A stretch of 64,000 bases of DNA from Pseudomonas sp. Seg1 (lineage in GTDB: Bacteria; Pseudomonadota; Gammaproteobacteria; Pseudomonadales; Pseudomonadaceae), in assembly GCF_018326005.1 (NCBI RefSeq), contig NZ_AP021903.1, positions 5,607,001 through 5,671,000 on the forward strand, in the 5' to 3' direction. Position numbers and translations under genes: made by a program. The notes under the pieces are model-generated. The model saw only the letters and a program-made list of their open reading frames with translations, ran no database searches and had not been told where the DNA came from. Position 1 is the first letter of the stretch, and each line of letters opens with the position of its first letter. Shown piece by piece: positions 20,992 to 29,803 of the stretch.

Positions 20992-21333
20992 GTGAGCACG
21001 TTGCCACCCTGCCCGAAATGCAATTCCGAATACACCTATGAAGACGGCGCGCAACTGATCTGCCCGGAGTGCGCCCACGAGTGGTCGGCCAATGGCGAAG
21101 CCGAAGTGGCCTCTGACGATGCAGTGAAGAAAGACTCGGTCGGCAATGTCCTGCAAGACGGCGACACCATCACCGTGATCAAGGACTTGAAGGTCAAGGG
21201 CACCTCGCTGGTGGTCAAGGTCGGCACCAAGGTCAAGAACATCCGCCTGTGCGATGGCGACCATGACATCGACTGCAAGATCGACGGTATCGGCCCAATG
21301 AAACTCAAATCCGAGTTCGTCAGAAAAGTCTGA
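20992..21333 (+). CDS. yjdM: Zinc-ribbon protein YjdM (former PhnA-like)
   Basis: 113 residues, GTG start at 20992 with aaggag upstream. The N-terminal zinc ribbon uses Cys7, Cys10 (CPKC), Cys24 and Cys27 (CPEC). The rest is the PhnA/YjdM SH3-like domain ([20 protein letters not shown], then [20 protein letters not shown]). The family was once called alkylphosphonate uptake protein, but E. coli YjdM is not needed for phosphonate use and its role is unknown. Length is normal. Confidence 0.9.
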   Translation: MSTLPPCPKCNSEYTYEDGAQLICPECAHEWSANGEAEVASDDAVKKDSVGNVLQDGDTITVIKDLKVKGTSLVVKVGTKVKNIRLCDGDHDIDCKIDGIGPMKLKSEFVRKV

Positions 21334-21494
21334 ACCTGTTGTGATCCATCCCGCGCCAGACGTGGGATGGAGCTTCACCCTCCCCGCTTTCCCCTAGCCA
21401 ATTCACGCAATAGCCAAACGCCAGCCGTTTTGACCTTACGCAATCTTTACCCGGAAAAATTCACAATCTGCCAATAGGCACTTGCTATTTGATG

Positions 21495-21513
21495 AATAAG
21501 AATTATTCTCATT
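21495..21513. promoter_or_regulatory. Fur box upstream of a small conserved gene
   Basis: aataagaat-t-attctcatt is a 9-1-9 inverted repeat with 8 of 9 arm positions paired. It closely matches the Pseudomonas Fur site (AATGAGAATNATTCTCATT form of the 19-bp iron box). It ends 25 bp before the ATG at 21539, where bound Fur would block transcription under iron-rich conditions. Confidence 0.8.
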
Positions 21514-21538
21514 GAAACCTTTCAAGGAGATTAGAACC

Positions 21539-21796
21539 ATGACTTATTTGATCGACGCGTGGCTGGATCGCCCACACCCTTACCTCAGAATCCTCCATCG
21601 GGAGACCGGTGAAGTCTGTGCGGTGCTTGAAGAAGAAGCCTTGCATGAACTGCAGGATCAGGGGGATCTGGACGTCAGCAGCCTGAATTCCAGTGAGCCG
21701 CTGGTGCTCAAGGAGTTGGTGCGCAATCTGTTCCTGTTCTGCTACGCCCGGGCGTTGCGCCCGACCAGCGAACTGCATCACAAGATAGAACTATGA
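21539..21796 (+). CDS. Small conserved protein, predicted iron-regulated (PA4570-like)
   Basis: 85 residues from MTYLIDAWLDRPHPYLRILH to the stop, with an aaggag site 10 bp before the ATG. It has no signal peptide or membrane span and is acidic; Asp, Glu and Leu dominate the middle (VLEEEALHELQDQGDLDVSSL). Position after yjdM and before fklB matches P. aeruginosa PA4570, a gene I recall from low-iron expression lists. The Fur box directly upstream supports iron control independently. Biochemical function is unknown. A TTG further upstream falls inside the Fur box and is unlikely to be used. Confidence 0.8.
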   Translation: MTYLIDAWLDRPHPYLRILHRETGEVCAVLEEEALHELQDQGDLDVSSLNSSEPLVLKELVRNLFLFCYARALRPTSELHHKIEL

Positions 21797-21809
21797 AACG
21801 CGGTAAAAA

Positions 21810-21900
21810 CTGTAGGAGTGAGCCTGCTCGCGAAAGCGGTGTGTCAGACAACACATCAGTCGACTGAAAACACGCCATAGCGAGCAGGCTCACTCCTACA
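21810..21900. repeat. REP pair, GAGCCTGCTCGCGA type
   Basis: Inverse copies tgtaggagtgagcctgctcg (from 21810) and cgagcaggctcactcctaca (to 21900) flank 50 bp between convergent genes. This is a second REP family, distinct from the GCGGGCAAGCCCGC one. Confidence 0.85.
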
Positions 21901-21928
21901 TCAGCCCGCCATCAAGGCAGGCCAGGTC

Positions 21929-22546
21929 TTACAGAACGTCGAGCAGCTCGACGTCAAACACCAGAACGCTGTGCGGCGGGATGCTGCCAACGCCTTGCGC
22001 GCCGTAAGCCAGCTCGCTCGGCACGTACAGACGCCATTTGCTGCCGGCATTCATCAGTTGCAGGGCTTCGGTCCAGCCAGGGATCACGCCGCCAACCGGG
22101 AATTCTGCAGGCTGGCCGCGCTCGTAGGAGCTGTCGAACACGGTGCCGTCGATCAGCGTGCCGTGGTAGTGAGTACGCACCTGGTCTTCACGGGTCGGCT
22201 TGGCGCCTTCACCTTGAGTCAGCACTTCGAATTGCAGGCCGGAAGCCAGAGTGGTGATGCCGTCACGCTTGGCGTTTTCAGCCAGGAAGGCCAGGCCTTC
22301 GCCAGCAGCGGCTTCAGCCTTGGCAGCGGCTTCGGCTTGCATGATCTCGCGGATAACCTTGAAGCTGGCGGACATTTCTTCCTGACCCACACGGCTTTCC
22401 TTACCGGCGAAAGCGTCGGTCAGACCGGCCAGGATCGCGTCCAGGCTGACACCCGGTGGCGGGTTGTCGCGCAGCTGGTCACCCAACTGACGGCCGATGC
22501 CGTAGCTGACGCGGGTTTCGTCGGTGGACAGATTTACTTCGGACAT
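21929..22546 (-). CDS. fklB: FKBP-type peptidyl-prolyl isomerase FklB
   Basis: 205 residues. The N-terminal helical dimerisation domain (1-95, with GRQLGDQLRDNPPPGVSLDAILAG) is followed by the FKBP catalytic domain: LIDGTVFDSSYERG, FPVGGVIPGWTEALQLM, and the end PPHSVLVFDVELLDVL. There is no signal peptide from the start at 22546, so FklB/FKBP22-like and cytosolic. A long frame upstream (to 22735) has no family support. P. aeruginosa has fklB at the same place. Confidence 0.9.
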   Translation of the reverse strand: MSEVNLSTDETRVSYGIGRQLGDQLRDNPPPGVSLDAILAGLTDAFAGKESRVGQEEMSASFKVIREIMQAEAAAKAEAAAGEGLAFLAENAKRDGITTLASGLQFEVLTQGEGAKPTREDQVRTHYHGTLIDGTVFDSSYERGQPAEFPVGGVIPGWTEALQLMNAGSKWRLYVPSELAYGAQGVGSIPPHSVLVFDVELLDVL

Positions 22547-22668
22547 GACACTGCTCCGCTGTGCGGACGGCCACAAGACTTGCCGTGCGTGCACAGCGCG
22601 TCCCGGCGCGCCCGGAACCAAAAGGGCGAGCAGACTAGCACAGATGCCAGACCTGTGGCGCGCAGGGC

Positions 22669-22974
22669 CTACAGGGCCGAGCGCCAGGCAAGCGGTACTT
22701 TCAGGCTTTCCTCGCCACTGGCGCCGAGGCCACACATTTCATCGTGTACCGAGGTGTGTACGAGGTTGAACGGCAACACCGGGAAACTGTGCAAAAGATC
22801 CCGTGCGTGCTCGACCGAACGCAGCGTCAGCATGTTGCCCTTGAGATCACTCAACGGGTACGCCGCGCCATGCATCCGCGCTTCGAGCAGGTAAATCCCG
22901 CCTTCCATGGAGATCAGGTTCAGCTCATCAACCTTTTTGGCGATGGCAAACGCATTCAACTCTTGCAGGTTCAT
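22669..22974 (-). CDS. DUF6482-like small protein
   Basis: 101 residues starting MNLQELNAFAIAKKVDELNLISMEGG. Compact, soluble, no signal peptide; the C-terminal half reads NLVHTSVHDEMCGL. I believe this is the DUF6482 family of pseudomonads, based on memory of the N-terminal pattern. Homologues are sometimes called metal ABC transporter ATPases in databases, which the sequence does not support: there is no P-loop. Function unknown. It lies between fklB and the YqhA-type gene, as PA4573 does. Confidence 0.7.
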   Translation of the reverse strand: MNLQELNAFAIAKKVDELNLISMEGGIYLLEARMHGAAYPLSDLKGNMLTLRSVEHARDLLHSFPVLPFNLVHTSVHDEMCGLGASGEESLKVPLAWRSAL

Positions 22975-23051
22975 GAACACACCTCACGCAGTGGCGAGCC
23001 AAGACGTCTACAGGGATATGCCCGCGCGCAACAAAGCACAAGCCACAAACG

Positions 23052-23092
23052 ACACCGCCCGTCTGTTTCGCAACAGACGGGCGGTGTTTTTT
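23052..23092. terminator. Strong hairpin, likely terminator after the YqhA-type gene
   Basis: acaccgcccgtctg-tttcgcaa-cagacgggcggtgt is a 14-bp perfect stem with tttttt on the plus side and cgtttgt on the minus side. It lies 19 bp after the stop of the minus-strand gene at 23111 and can act in both directions. Confidence 0.7.
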
Positions 23093-23110
23093 GCAGCGAT
23101 CAAAGCGTGA

Positions 23111-23599
23111 TCAGTGCTTGGTGACCTTGTCCAGATAACCCATCGCGCAAGCCGAGAGCACGAAGGTCATGTGAATGATCACGTACCACTTCAGGTGCTC
23201 GGGATCGACGTTCTTGGCATCCATGAAGATCCGCAACAGGTGGATCGAGGAGATCGCCACGATCGAGGCCGCCACTTTCATCTTCAACGACGAAGAATCC
23301 ATGGTGCCCAGCCAGTTGAGCTTTTCCTTGCCTTCATCGATGTCCAGTTGCGAGACGAAGTTCTCGTAGCCGGAAATCATCACCATGACCAGCAAGCCGC
23401 CCACCAGAGCCATATCGATCAGCGACAGCAACACCAGAATCAGATCCGATTCAGCCATCGAGAACACATTGGGAATGACGTGGAAAACTTCCTGGAAGAA
23501 CTTCAGCGCCAGCGCCAGCAACCCGAGGGAGAGCCCGAAGTAGATCGGCGCCAACAGCCAGCGCGAGGTGTACATTGCGTTTTCGATAAAGCGTTCCAT
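23111..23599 (-). CDS. UPF0114/YqhA family inner-membrane protein (TIGR00645)
   Basis: 162 residues with about four membrane segments: [45 protein letters not shown], an amphipathic stretch with [22 protein letters not shown], and the C-terminal [18 protein letters not shown]. The pattern [18 protein letters not shown] at the N-terminus is the family signature. Function is unknown. It is divergent from the large lipoprotein gene, with 160 bp between starts, and corresponds in position to PA4574. Confidence 0.85.
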   Translation of the reverse strand: MERFIENAMYTSRWLLAPIYFGLSLGLLALALKFFQEVFHVIPNVFSMAESDLILVLLSLIDMALVGGLLVMVMISGYENFVSQLDIDEGKEKLNWLGTMDSSSLKMKVAASIVAISSIHLLRIFMDAKNVDPEHLKWYVIIHMTFVLSACAMGYLDKVTKH

Positions 23600-23761
23600 T
23601 GAATCTCACACATGGGGTGGTGGTAATCGGCGGCGAGTATACCAGCCACCTGTGACACCCAGAAACTGCCCGAAAATCCGTCACCTGCGCGTGTGTGGCA
23701 TTTTTTTCTGCTAGTGTCCAAGCCAATGACAGCTCAGCGACAGCGGACAGGACGAGTGGAA

Positions 23762-25591
23762 ATGGATGTGCGATTGCCGATAACGACTGCCGGAATTTGC
23801 TTGACCCTGCTCCTCGGCGGTTGCTCGCCCGGTGACGAGAAGCATGCGCTCAGCCTGGAAGAAAAAACCGCAAAATTCGAACAGTCACTCGATGCCATCA
23901 GCGATCCGAAGCTCAAGGACGCCGTCACCGAACTCGGCGGCTCGCTGCTGTTGCTTGAACGCGCCCAGCTCAAACTCGACAGCATGGTGGCAAAAACCGA
24001 ATACGGTGAAGACGCCCTCGGCATCCTCAAGCACTACCCTGCCCCGCAGGCGCTGGTCGATACCTTCATCAATGGTTTGTTCGTGCTGCACAAGGACGCC
24101 AGTTCCGATTACCTCACGGATCTGCAACCAGTCTTCCCGTTCAACCTCAACATTCCCGGCGGCTTCCTGTTTCCCCATGGCGTGGAATGGCAATCGGTCA
24201 CCCTGAGCAACAAGCGCGTCATTGCTTACCAGCCGGAGTGGTCGGAAACCGATCCGGGCATTCAGTTAAGCCCCTCAAGCTCCAACGTCACCAATCCCGA
24301 TGACCTGACCGTGACCTACCCGTTCATCGACGGTCTCGACGTGGACAAGAAAACCCAGCCACAACCGGTGAGCCTGCAAGGCAAAGTGGAAGTGATCGCG
24401 CCGCGACGTCTGTTCAGTTTCGATCTGAGTAAAAAGGATGTCGGTCAGGCGCGTACCGATGACAACCTCAGCGTCAAAGTGCTGAAACTGGAAAAGAACT
24501 ACGCCGAGGTCGAATTCAGCAACAACCTGCCATTGGCTCCGGAAGTCGCCGACGCCCAGCTCAATCCGCTGATCGTTCAGGCCCGCGACGCCACCGGGCA
24601 ATATCTGGTGCGTGCCGGCTCGATCAACGAAAGCCCGGAGCAGGTGTCCTTCTACGAAAAACAACTGGCACACCTGCAACAGCAGAAGACCTGGAGCGAC
24701 ACGCTGGAAAAACAGCTCGGCGACGAACAGCAAGCCTTCGATCAACAGCACCCGCGCCGTTACAACAAGGTCTACTTCAACGGCCCGATCGAAACCCTGG
24801 AAGTCAGTGTGCTCGACTTCTCGGCAGTCACCGTGACCCGCAAAACGCTGGATCTGCCCATTCGCGCGTTCCATCAGCACACCACGGAAAAAGCCATCCA
24901 GCCGCTGGATCTGCCGGTGGTGGTGTATGACGATCTGGCCGTGAACTGGCTCAAAGGCGCAAGCCTCACTGAAGAGCAGTTGAAGGCTGGCATCCGTGTC
25001 CATCAATCGGTTGAAGACCCAAGCGCCGCGCGCATCGAGTTTTCCCATCGCCGCACCTTCAACGATGAACTGCTCGGCGATGACTTCAACCCCGGTGAAA
25101 GCCCGGTGACATTCTTCACCGAAAAACGCAGCGGCAAACTCGATGAACCCATCGAACTGCCGCCCGAGGCTTATCAGGTTGATCCGCTGCGAGCGACGAT
25201 CACCTACGATTTGAATCTGTTCCCGGAAACCCCGGCGATCGCCGTTGGCTCGATGCCGCTGTTTCTGGCAACGGTCGACAAGAAATCCTACGACGGCAAG
25301 TCTCTGCCCAAAGGCCTGGAGATCAAGAACAACACGCTGGTGGTGGACCTGAAACTGTTCCCCGCCAACGAGTGGCGCTTCTTCGTCAAGGACGACAGTG
25401 GCAATTACCTGAAGCAGATTCTTTCGGTCAGCCACGACGCGAGCGCAGAAGGCCCGGCGCTGTTTGGCGTGCATTATTTTTATGGCCGTCCAACTCACGT
25501 GGAGACCTATCAGCGAACCGACCTCGCCACCGTGCAATACGGTTTTGAGGTCAAACTCGACAAGGCGCAGATGCCTGATTCGGCACCCTGA
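23762..25591 (+). CDS. Large lipoprotein of unknown function (PA4575-like)
   Basis: 609 residues. The start at 23762 (MDVRLPITTAG) gives a lipoprotein signal with lipobox LLGG-Cys21; the frame extends 23 residues upstream without a leader. Residues after the lipobox begin SPGDEKHALSLEEK, without Asp at +2, so outer-membrane sorting is expected. The mature part is mostly predicted beta structure with a helical stretch around 300-345 (EQVSFYEKQLAHLQQQKTWSD). No catalytic motif was recognised. It lies between the YqhA-type gene and the Lon-like protease as in P. aeruginosa. Confidence 0.8.
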   Translation: MDVRLPITTAGICLTLLLGGCSPGDEKHALSLEEKTAKFEQSLDAISDPKLKDAVTELGGSLLLLERAQLKLDSMVAKTEYGEDALGILKHYPAPQALVDTFINGLFVLHKDASSDYLTDLQPVFPFNLNIPGGFLFPHGVEWQSVTLSNKRVIAYQPEWSETDPGIQLSPSSSNVTNPDDLTVTYPFIDGLDVDKKTQPQPVSLQGKVEVIAPRRLFSFDLSKKDVGQARTDDNLSVKVLKLEKNYAEVEFSNNLPLAPEVADAQLNPLIVQARDATGQYLVRAGSINESPEQVSFYEKQLAHLQQQKTWSDTLEKQLGDEQQAFDQQHPRRYNKVYFNGPIETLEVSVLDFSAVTVTRKTLDLPIRAFHQHTTEKAIQPLDLPVVVYDDLAVNWLKGASLTEEQLKAGIRVHQSVEDPSAARIEFSHRRTFNDELLGDDFNPGESPVTFFTEKRSGKLDEPIELPPEAYQVDPLRATITYDLNLFPETPAIAVGSMPLFLATVDKKSYDGKSLPKGLEIKNNTLVVDLKLFPANEWRFFVKDDSGNYLKQILSVSHDASAEGPALFGVHYFYGRPTHVETYQRTDLATVQYGFEVKLDKAQMPDSAP

Positions 25592-25630
25592 AAAGATCGC
25601 AACCTGCAGCAGTCCCTGCGCAGATCTGCG

Positions 25631-25948
25631 TCAATTGAGGCTGCGGCCTCGGCCACCGTTGATCTGCCGCAGCTGGGCTTGCAGGTGCAGGCTCCAGATC
25701 TGTGGATCGTCGGCCAACTGATAGCCGTGCATCGTCAGACTTTCAACGATGGTGTCGAGGATTGACTCGGCGGCGATCGGTCCGTGAAACGGGCCCTGAG
25801 CTTTGATGGCGGAAGGTTGTTCGCCGGCCATGCCGGCAGCGAAGAGCAGCGTCCACATGCCGTTATCGCCGGCCAACGGTTTGATGGCGCATTCGATGCG
25901 GGTCACAAGACCCAGGCATTGACGGGTGAGGCAGAGGTTGCGCGACAT
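25631..25948 (-). CDS. Conserved hypothetical protein, 105 aa
   Basis: Starts MSRNLCLTRQCLGLVTRIEC and continues with a run containing NGMWTLLFAAGMAGEQPSAI. Three cysteines lie within the first 20 residues, but there is no CxxC pair, signal peptide or membrane helix. Codon use is like its neighbours, and it is not just the shadow of another gene. It is convergent with the lipoprotein gene, 39 bp apart. Function unknown. Confidence 0.65.
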   Translation of the reverse strand: MSRNLCLTRQCLGLVTRIECAIKPLAGDNGMWTLLFAAGMAGEQPSAIKAQGPFHGPIAAESILDTIVESLTMHGYQLADDPQIWSLHLQAQLRQINGGRGRSLN

Positions 25949-26164
25949 GGCGGCGACCCTCGGTGAAGCCGGTATTCAGCCCTCACGGGAGGACTGGCTC
26001 GATCCAGTGATACTGTCGATATCCTTGAGCTGAGAATAGAAGAAAAGTCCGCCGCGCAAGCCGGATAGAACCAAAAGGCGCCGAATGGTCATTGTGTGAA
26101 TATTGGCGCCAGAGTGATGGCACATTTCCCGAAGATCACTGCAAAAACCAATTTGGAAAACAAA

Positions 26165-26254
26165 TGCAGGAGTGAGCCTGCTCTCGATGGCAACGTGTCA
26201 GGCAACATTTTTGCCGACTGACACACCGCCATTGCGAGCAGGCTCACTCCTGCA
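26165..26254. repeat. REP pair, GAGCCTGCTCGCGA type
   Basis: tgcaggagtgagcctgctc (26165) and gagcaggctcactcctgca (to 26254) in inverse orientation. It occupies part of the 323-bp gap 25949-26271; no other feature was seen in that gap. Confidence 0.85.
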
Positions 26255-26271
26255 GTTTGACCGCGCCAGGC

Positions 26272-28710
26272 TTAAGCGGGTTTGGCTTCGGCCAATGCTT
26301 CCTGCGCCAATTCCTTCTCGGCTTCCTTGAGGTCTTCTTCGCTGATCATTTCGGCGATGTCGCGCAAGCGCTCGACCACCCGCGCGTTGATGCTGCCTTC
26401 AGGGAATTCGCCCTCCTCGTTCGGCGTACCCGCCGGCTCGCCGGCCAGCAGACTCAACGCCTCATCAGCCTGACGCACCGCGTAAACGTGGAATTGCCCG
26501 GCGCGCACCGCCGCCAGCACTTTCTCATCCAACATCAGTGTCGCCACGTTGGCCTGCGGAATGATCGCGCCCTGCTCGCCCGTCAGACCGCGTGCTTCGC
26601 AGAGACGGAAGAAGCCTTCGATCTTCTCGTTGACCCCGCCGACCGCCTGCACCTCACCGAACTGGTTGATCGAACCGGTGATCGCGAAACACTGCTTGAG
26701 CGGGGTTTTCGACAGCGCCGAAATCAGCGTGCACGCCTCGCCCAGCGACGCACTGTCGCCATCGACGTAACCGTAGGATTGCTCCAGCGCGATGCTCGCG
26801 GAAATCGCCAATGGGAATTCCTGGGCGTAACGGCTACCCAGATAACCGGTGAGGATCATCACGCCTTTGGAGTGGATCGGTTGACCGAGATTGACCTCGC
26901 GCTCGATGTCGACGATGCCGCTGCCGCCCGGGTACACCGTGGCGGAAATCCGCGCCGGCACACCGAACGCCGAGTCGCCGACCTCAAGCACCGTCAGACC
27001 GTTGCACTTGCCGACCGCCGCGCCATCGGTGTCGATCAGAATGATCCCGGCGAGCATGTCGTCGAGAATCCGCGCCGAGACACGCCCGGTGCGGGTGGCC
27101 TTGGCTTTCAGGGCTCGCTCGATGTGCCCGGCATCAGTCATTTCATCGCCAGCCAGATGACGAATGAAATCCGCTTCGCTGACCAGCTGGAACAGATCGC
27201 CGATACGCGCCGACAAACGCCCCTGATGTTCGGCCAGACGCGCGCTGTAAGTGGCCAGGCGCGCCACTGCATCAGCAGTCAACGGCGCCATGCCTTCTTC
27301 CGAAGTCCGGGTTTTCAACAGCTGGGCGAACTGCTCCAGGCTCTCGTCGACCATCGGGATGTCTTCGTCGAAATCGACCAGAACGCGGAACATCTCCTGG
27401 AAGTCCGGATCAAGGTCTTGCAACGTGTAATACAGCGACCGCGCACCGATGATGATGACTTTGACCTGCAACGGAATGTGCTGCGGGTTGAGCGTCACGG
27501 TGGCGAAGCGGCCCATCTCGCCCAGTGGCGATTCCATTTTCAGCTTGCGCGATTGCAGGGCGCGCTTGAGCGCGTCCCACACGAACGGCTCGCTGAGCAT
27601 TTTTTCCGCTTCAAGGATCAGGAAACCCCCATTGGCGCGGTGCAAGGCCCCCGGACGCAACTGACGATAGGTGGTGTAGAGCGCGCCCTGATCAGTGGTG
27701 TATTCGATGCGGCCGAACAGATTTTCATAGGTCGGATGCGGCTCGAACACCACCGGCGCACCGCCGCTGGCCGGATGACCGACCACCAGGCTTGGTGCGT
27801 ATTGCTCTTCCAGCAGCTTGCGCGCGACGGCGTCGGTCTTGCTGTCGTCGACCAGTTGCTCGACAACGGTTTTCAGCAGATACACCTGCATCGCTTGCAG
27901 ATAACCGCAGACAGCAGCATTTTCTGCGTACTTCTCCGACAGTGGCGACAGCAACGGCTGCAAGGCCAGCGTGATGGTTTCTTCGTTGAGCGAACGCAGT
28001 TGGTTGTTCGACTCGCGCTTCCACTGCGGCAGGCTGGCGAGTTCTTCGTTCAGGCGCTCTTCGAGGCCGGAGATGTCATCGTGGAAACGCTCGCGATCAG
28101 CCTCCGGCAATTGCGAAAACTCGGCTTCATCCAGCGCCTTGCCATCAAGCATCGGCGTGAACGCGATGTTGCTGCTGTCGCGGTACAGGGCGACGTCTTT
28201 TTCCAGGGCCAGACGCTCGATGATGTCGAGGGCCTTGTCGTAGCGCTGGTTGAAAGCGCGGTCGATGGCGCTTTTCTTTTGCTGGTAGGACGGGTGCTCG
28301 AACACCGCCGGAAAAGTCGCCAGCAGGTTGTCGATCAAACCGTTGATGTCACCGATGAATGCGCCGGCCGTGCCCGATGGCAGTTCCAGGGCGCGGGGCT
28401 CGCGCGGTTCATCGAAGTTGTTGACGTAGACCCAGTCGGCCGGGGTCTGCAGGCGCTTGCCTTCGGCCTTCAGGTAGCGTTTGACGAACGAGAAGCGACC
28501 GGTACCGGGCTCGCCCATGACAAAGACGTTGTAACCGGGGCGTGGCATGGCCACACCGAACTGCAAGGCTTCGACCGCGCGTTCCTGGCCGAGCACACCG
28601 CGAAAGGGCTCCAGATCATTGGTGGTAGTGAAGCTGAACTGTTCAGCGGAAAACGGACGGGTCAGCGCTTCGGGCGCTAGACGCAAGCTGGCAGCAACAG
28701 GATCAGGCAT
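26272..28710 (-). CDS. Lon-like ATP-dependent protease (AAA_32 type, PA4576-like)
   Basis: 812 residues. N-terminal AAA+ region with P-loop-like GEPGTGRF at 66-73, in which Arg72 replaces the normal Lys, and a Walker-B-like GGFLILEAEKML. A helical insert fills about 150-300. The C-terminal Lon proteolytic domain has the catalytic dyad Ser653 (VDGDSASLGEA) and Lys696 (GGVNEKIEG), 43 residues apart as in E. coli Lon. It differs from classical Lon by lacking the N-terminal LON domain and resembles the LonH/YcbZ group. Cellular targets are unknown. The degenerate P-loop may be family-wide. Confidence 0.88.
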   Translation of the reverse strand: MPDPVAASLRLAPEALTRPFSAEQFSFTTTNDLEPFRGVLGQERAVEALQFGVAMPRPGYNVFVMGEPGTGRFSFVKRYLKAEGKRLQTPADWVYVNNFDEPREPRALELPSGTAGAFIGDINGLIDNLLATFPAVFEHPSYQQKKSAIDRAFNQRYDKALDIIERLALEKDVALYRDSSNIAFTPMLDGKALDEAEFSQLPEADRERFHDDISGLEERLNEELASLPQWKRESNNQLRSLNEETITLALQPLLSPLSEKYAENAAVCGYLQAMQVYLLKTVVEQLVDDSKTDAVARKLLEEQYAPSLVVGHPASGGAPVVFEPHPTYENLFGRIEYTTDQGALYTTYRQLRPGALHRANGGFLILEAEKMLSEPFVWDALKRALQSRKLKMESPLGEMGRFATVTLNPQHIPLQVKVIIIGARSLYYTLQDLDPDFQEMFRVLVDFDEDIPMVDESLEQFAQLLKTRTSEEGMAPLTADAVARLATYSARLAEHQGRLSARIGDLFQLVSEADFIRHLAGDEMTDAGHIERALKAKATRTGRVSARILDDMLAGIILIDTDGAAVGKCNGLTVLEVGDSAFGVPARISATVYPGGSGIVDIEREVNLGQPIHSKGVMILTGYLGSRYAQEFPLAISASIALEQSYGYVDGDSASLGEACTLISALSKTPLKQCFAITGSINQFGEVQAVGGVNEKIEGFFRLCEARGLTGEQGAIIPQANVATLMLDEKVLAAVRAGQFHVYAVRQADEALSLLAGEPAGTPNEEGEFPEGSINARVVERLRDIAEMISEEDLKEAEKELAQEALAEAKPA

Positions 28711-29010
28711 CGGGCTTCCTTAACAATCAGGCGGGGCAGATAGCGGCATTCTGGCGCTGCCCGTGCCCCACTGGCAAGGCGCGCCATGTGACAAAGCATA
28801 GACAACTCGCCCTCTGCGCAGCAGGCCCCCGGAAAACGGGCTTATGACCAAATCTTTTGTAAAAAATCACGGAACTGCGGGAACGTGCCTAAACTCCAAA
28901 CTGCGCGGCTGGAACTAATACCGGCCCACTGGCTTCGTTTGGGTCTGTTTCGTACAGAGCTTGGGGGCCAGAACCCTGTCCATTGGTATGCACACAAAGA
29001 GAACAAAGCT
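28711..29010. other. Intergenic region between the Lon-like gene and the DUF3015 gene
   Basis: A 300-bp divergent region. It should hold both promoters, but no hexamer pair stands out. There is no REP unit here. Small frames inside it lack ribosome sites. Confidence 0.4.
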
Positions 29011-29499
29011 ATGAAACGGATTCTTCTCGGTACTCTCTTCACCGCTGTATCCATCAACGCAATGGCGCAAGCCCCGGGCGGCCCGGATTGCGGTTGGGGC
29101 AACATGCTGTTCGAAGGTCAGCGTGGCACCCCGGCGCACTTCCTCGCTTCCACCACCAACGGCACTTCCGGTAACGCCACCTTCGGCATGACTTCCGGCA
29201 CCAACGGCTGCTCGACCAACGCATCGCTGACCTACGGCGGCAAATCCTGGTTTGCCATGAATGGCATGATGAACGAGCTGTCCGAAGACATGGCCAAGGG
29301 CAACGGCGAAGCGCTGACGACCTACGCCGTGGTACTGGGCGTGGCGCCGGAAGACCGTGCGCACTTTGCTGCCGTCACTCACGAGCACTTCCAGCAGATC
29401 TTCAGCAAGGCTGACGTGACCGCTGAAGACGTGCATACCAACACCCTGGCCGTTCTGAAATCAGACCCACGTCTGGCCAAGTACGCGACTCAGGCTTAA
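29011..29499 (+). CDS. DUF3015 family exported protein
   Basis: 162 residues. Signal peptide MKRILLGTLFTAVSINAMAQA from the ATG at 29011; the frame runs 42 residues upstream but those lack a leader. The mature part begins PGGPDCGWGNMLFEGQRGT, the DUF3015 signature, with Cys pairs near residues 26 and 68. The middle is rich in Gly, Thr, Asn and Ser (TTNGTSGNATFGMTSGTNG). Function unknown; probably periplasmic or surface-linked. A clear terminator follows. Confidence 0.85.
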   Translation: MKRILLGTLFTAVSINAMAQAPGGPDCGWGNMLFEGQRGTPAHFLASTTNGTSGNATFGMTSGTNGCSTNASLTYGGKSWFAMNGMMNELSEDMAKGNGEALTTYAVVLGVAPEDRAHFAAVTHEHFQQIFSKADVTAEDVHTNTLAVLKSDPRLAKYATQA

Positions 29500-29510
29500 G
29501 CTCGGCCTCA

Positions 29511-29543
29511 CCCGCTTCCTTCGGGAAGCGGGTTTTGTTTTTT
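29511..29543 (+). terminator. Rho-independent terminator of the DUF3015 gene
   Basis: cccgcttcc-ttcg-ggaagcggg followed by ttttgtttttt, 11 bp after the stop. UUCG tetraloop. Confidence 0.9.
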
Positions 29544-29591
29544 GAACGTGCCCTTCCCGGGCAATACCAGAAAAGTCATGCTTGACGGTGA

Positions 29592-29726
29592 CCTGTGGCG
29601 AGGGGATTTATCCCCGATCGGCTGCGAAGCAGTCGTGAAACCTTTGCATGCGGTGTATCTGATGCAATGGAGTTGCAGGGATGGGAGCTACTGCGTAGCC
29701 CATCGGGGATAAATCCCCCGCCACGG
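29592..29726. repeat. REP pair, GGGGATTTATCCCC type with second hairpins
   Basis: gtggcgaggggatttatccccgatcgg at the left and atcggggataaatcccccgccac at the right, each next to a smaller hairpin (ctgcgaagcag on the left, gctactgcgtagc on the right). It fills the gap before the DUF4105 gene together with the DUF3015 terminator. Confidence 0.85.
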
Positions 29727-29803
29727 GGTATGAGTTTCCCCGCTGACTGCTCGGTATTCCCGCCATTCGGGCTTTTGTTTCTTTCTTGTTTAAGTTGCCA
29801 ACT

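Noticed and set aside
26257..28680. 807-residue open frame opposite the Lon-like gene
   Set aside because: Antisense shadow of a gene with clear Lon motifs; no motif of its own.
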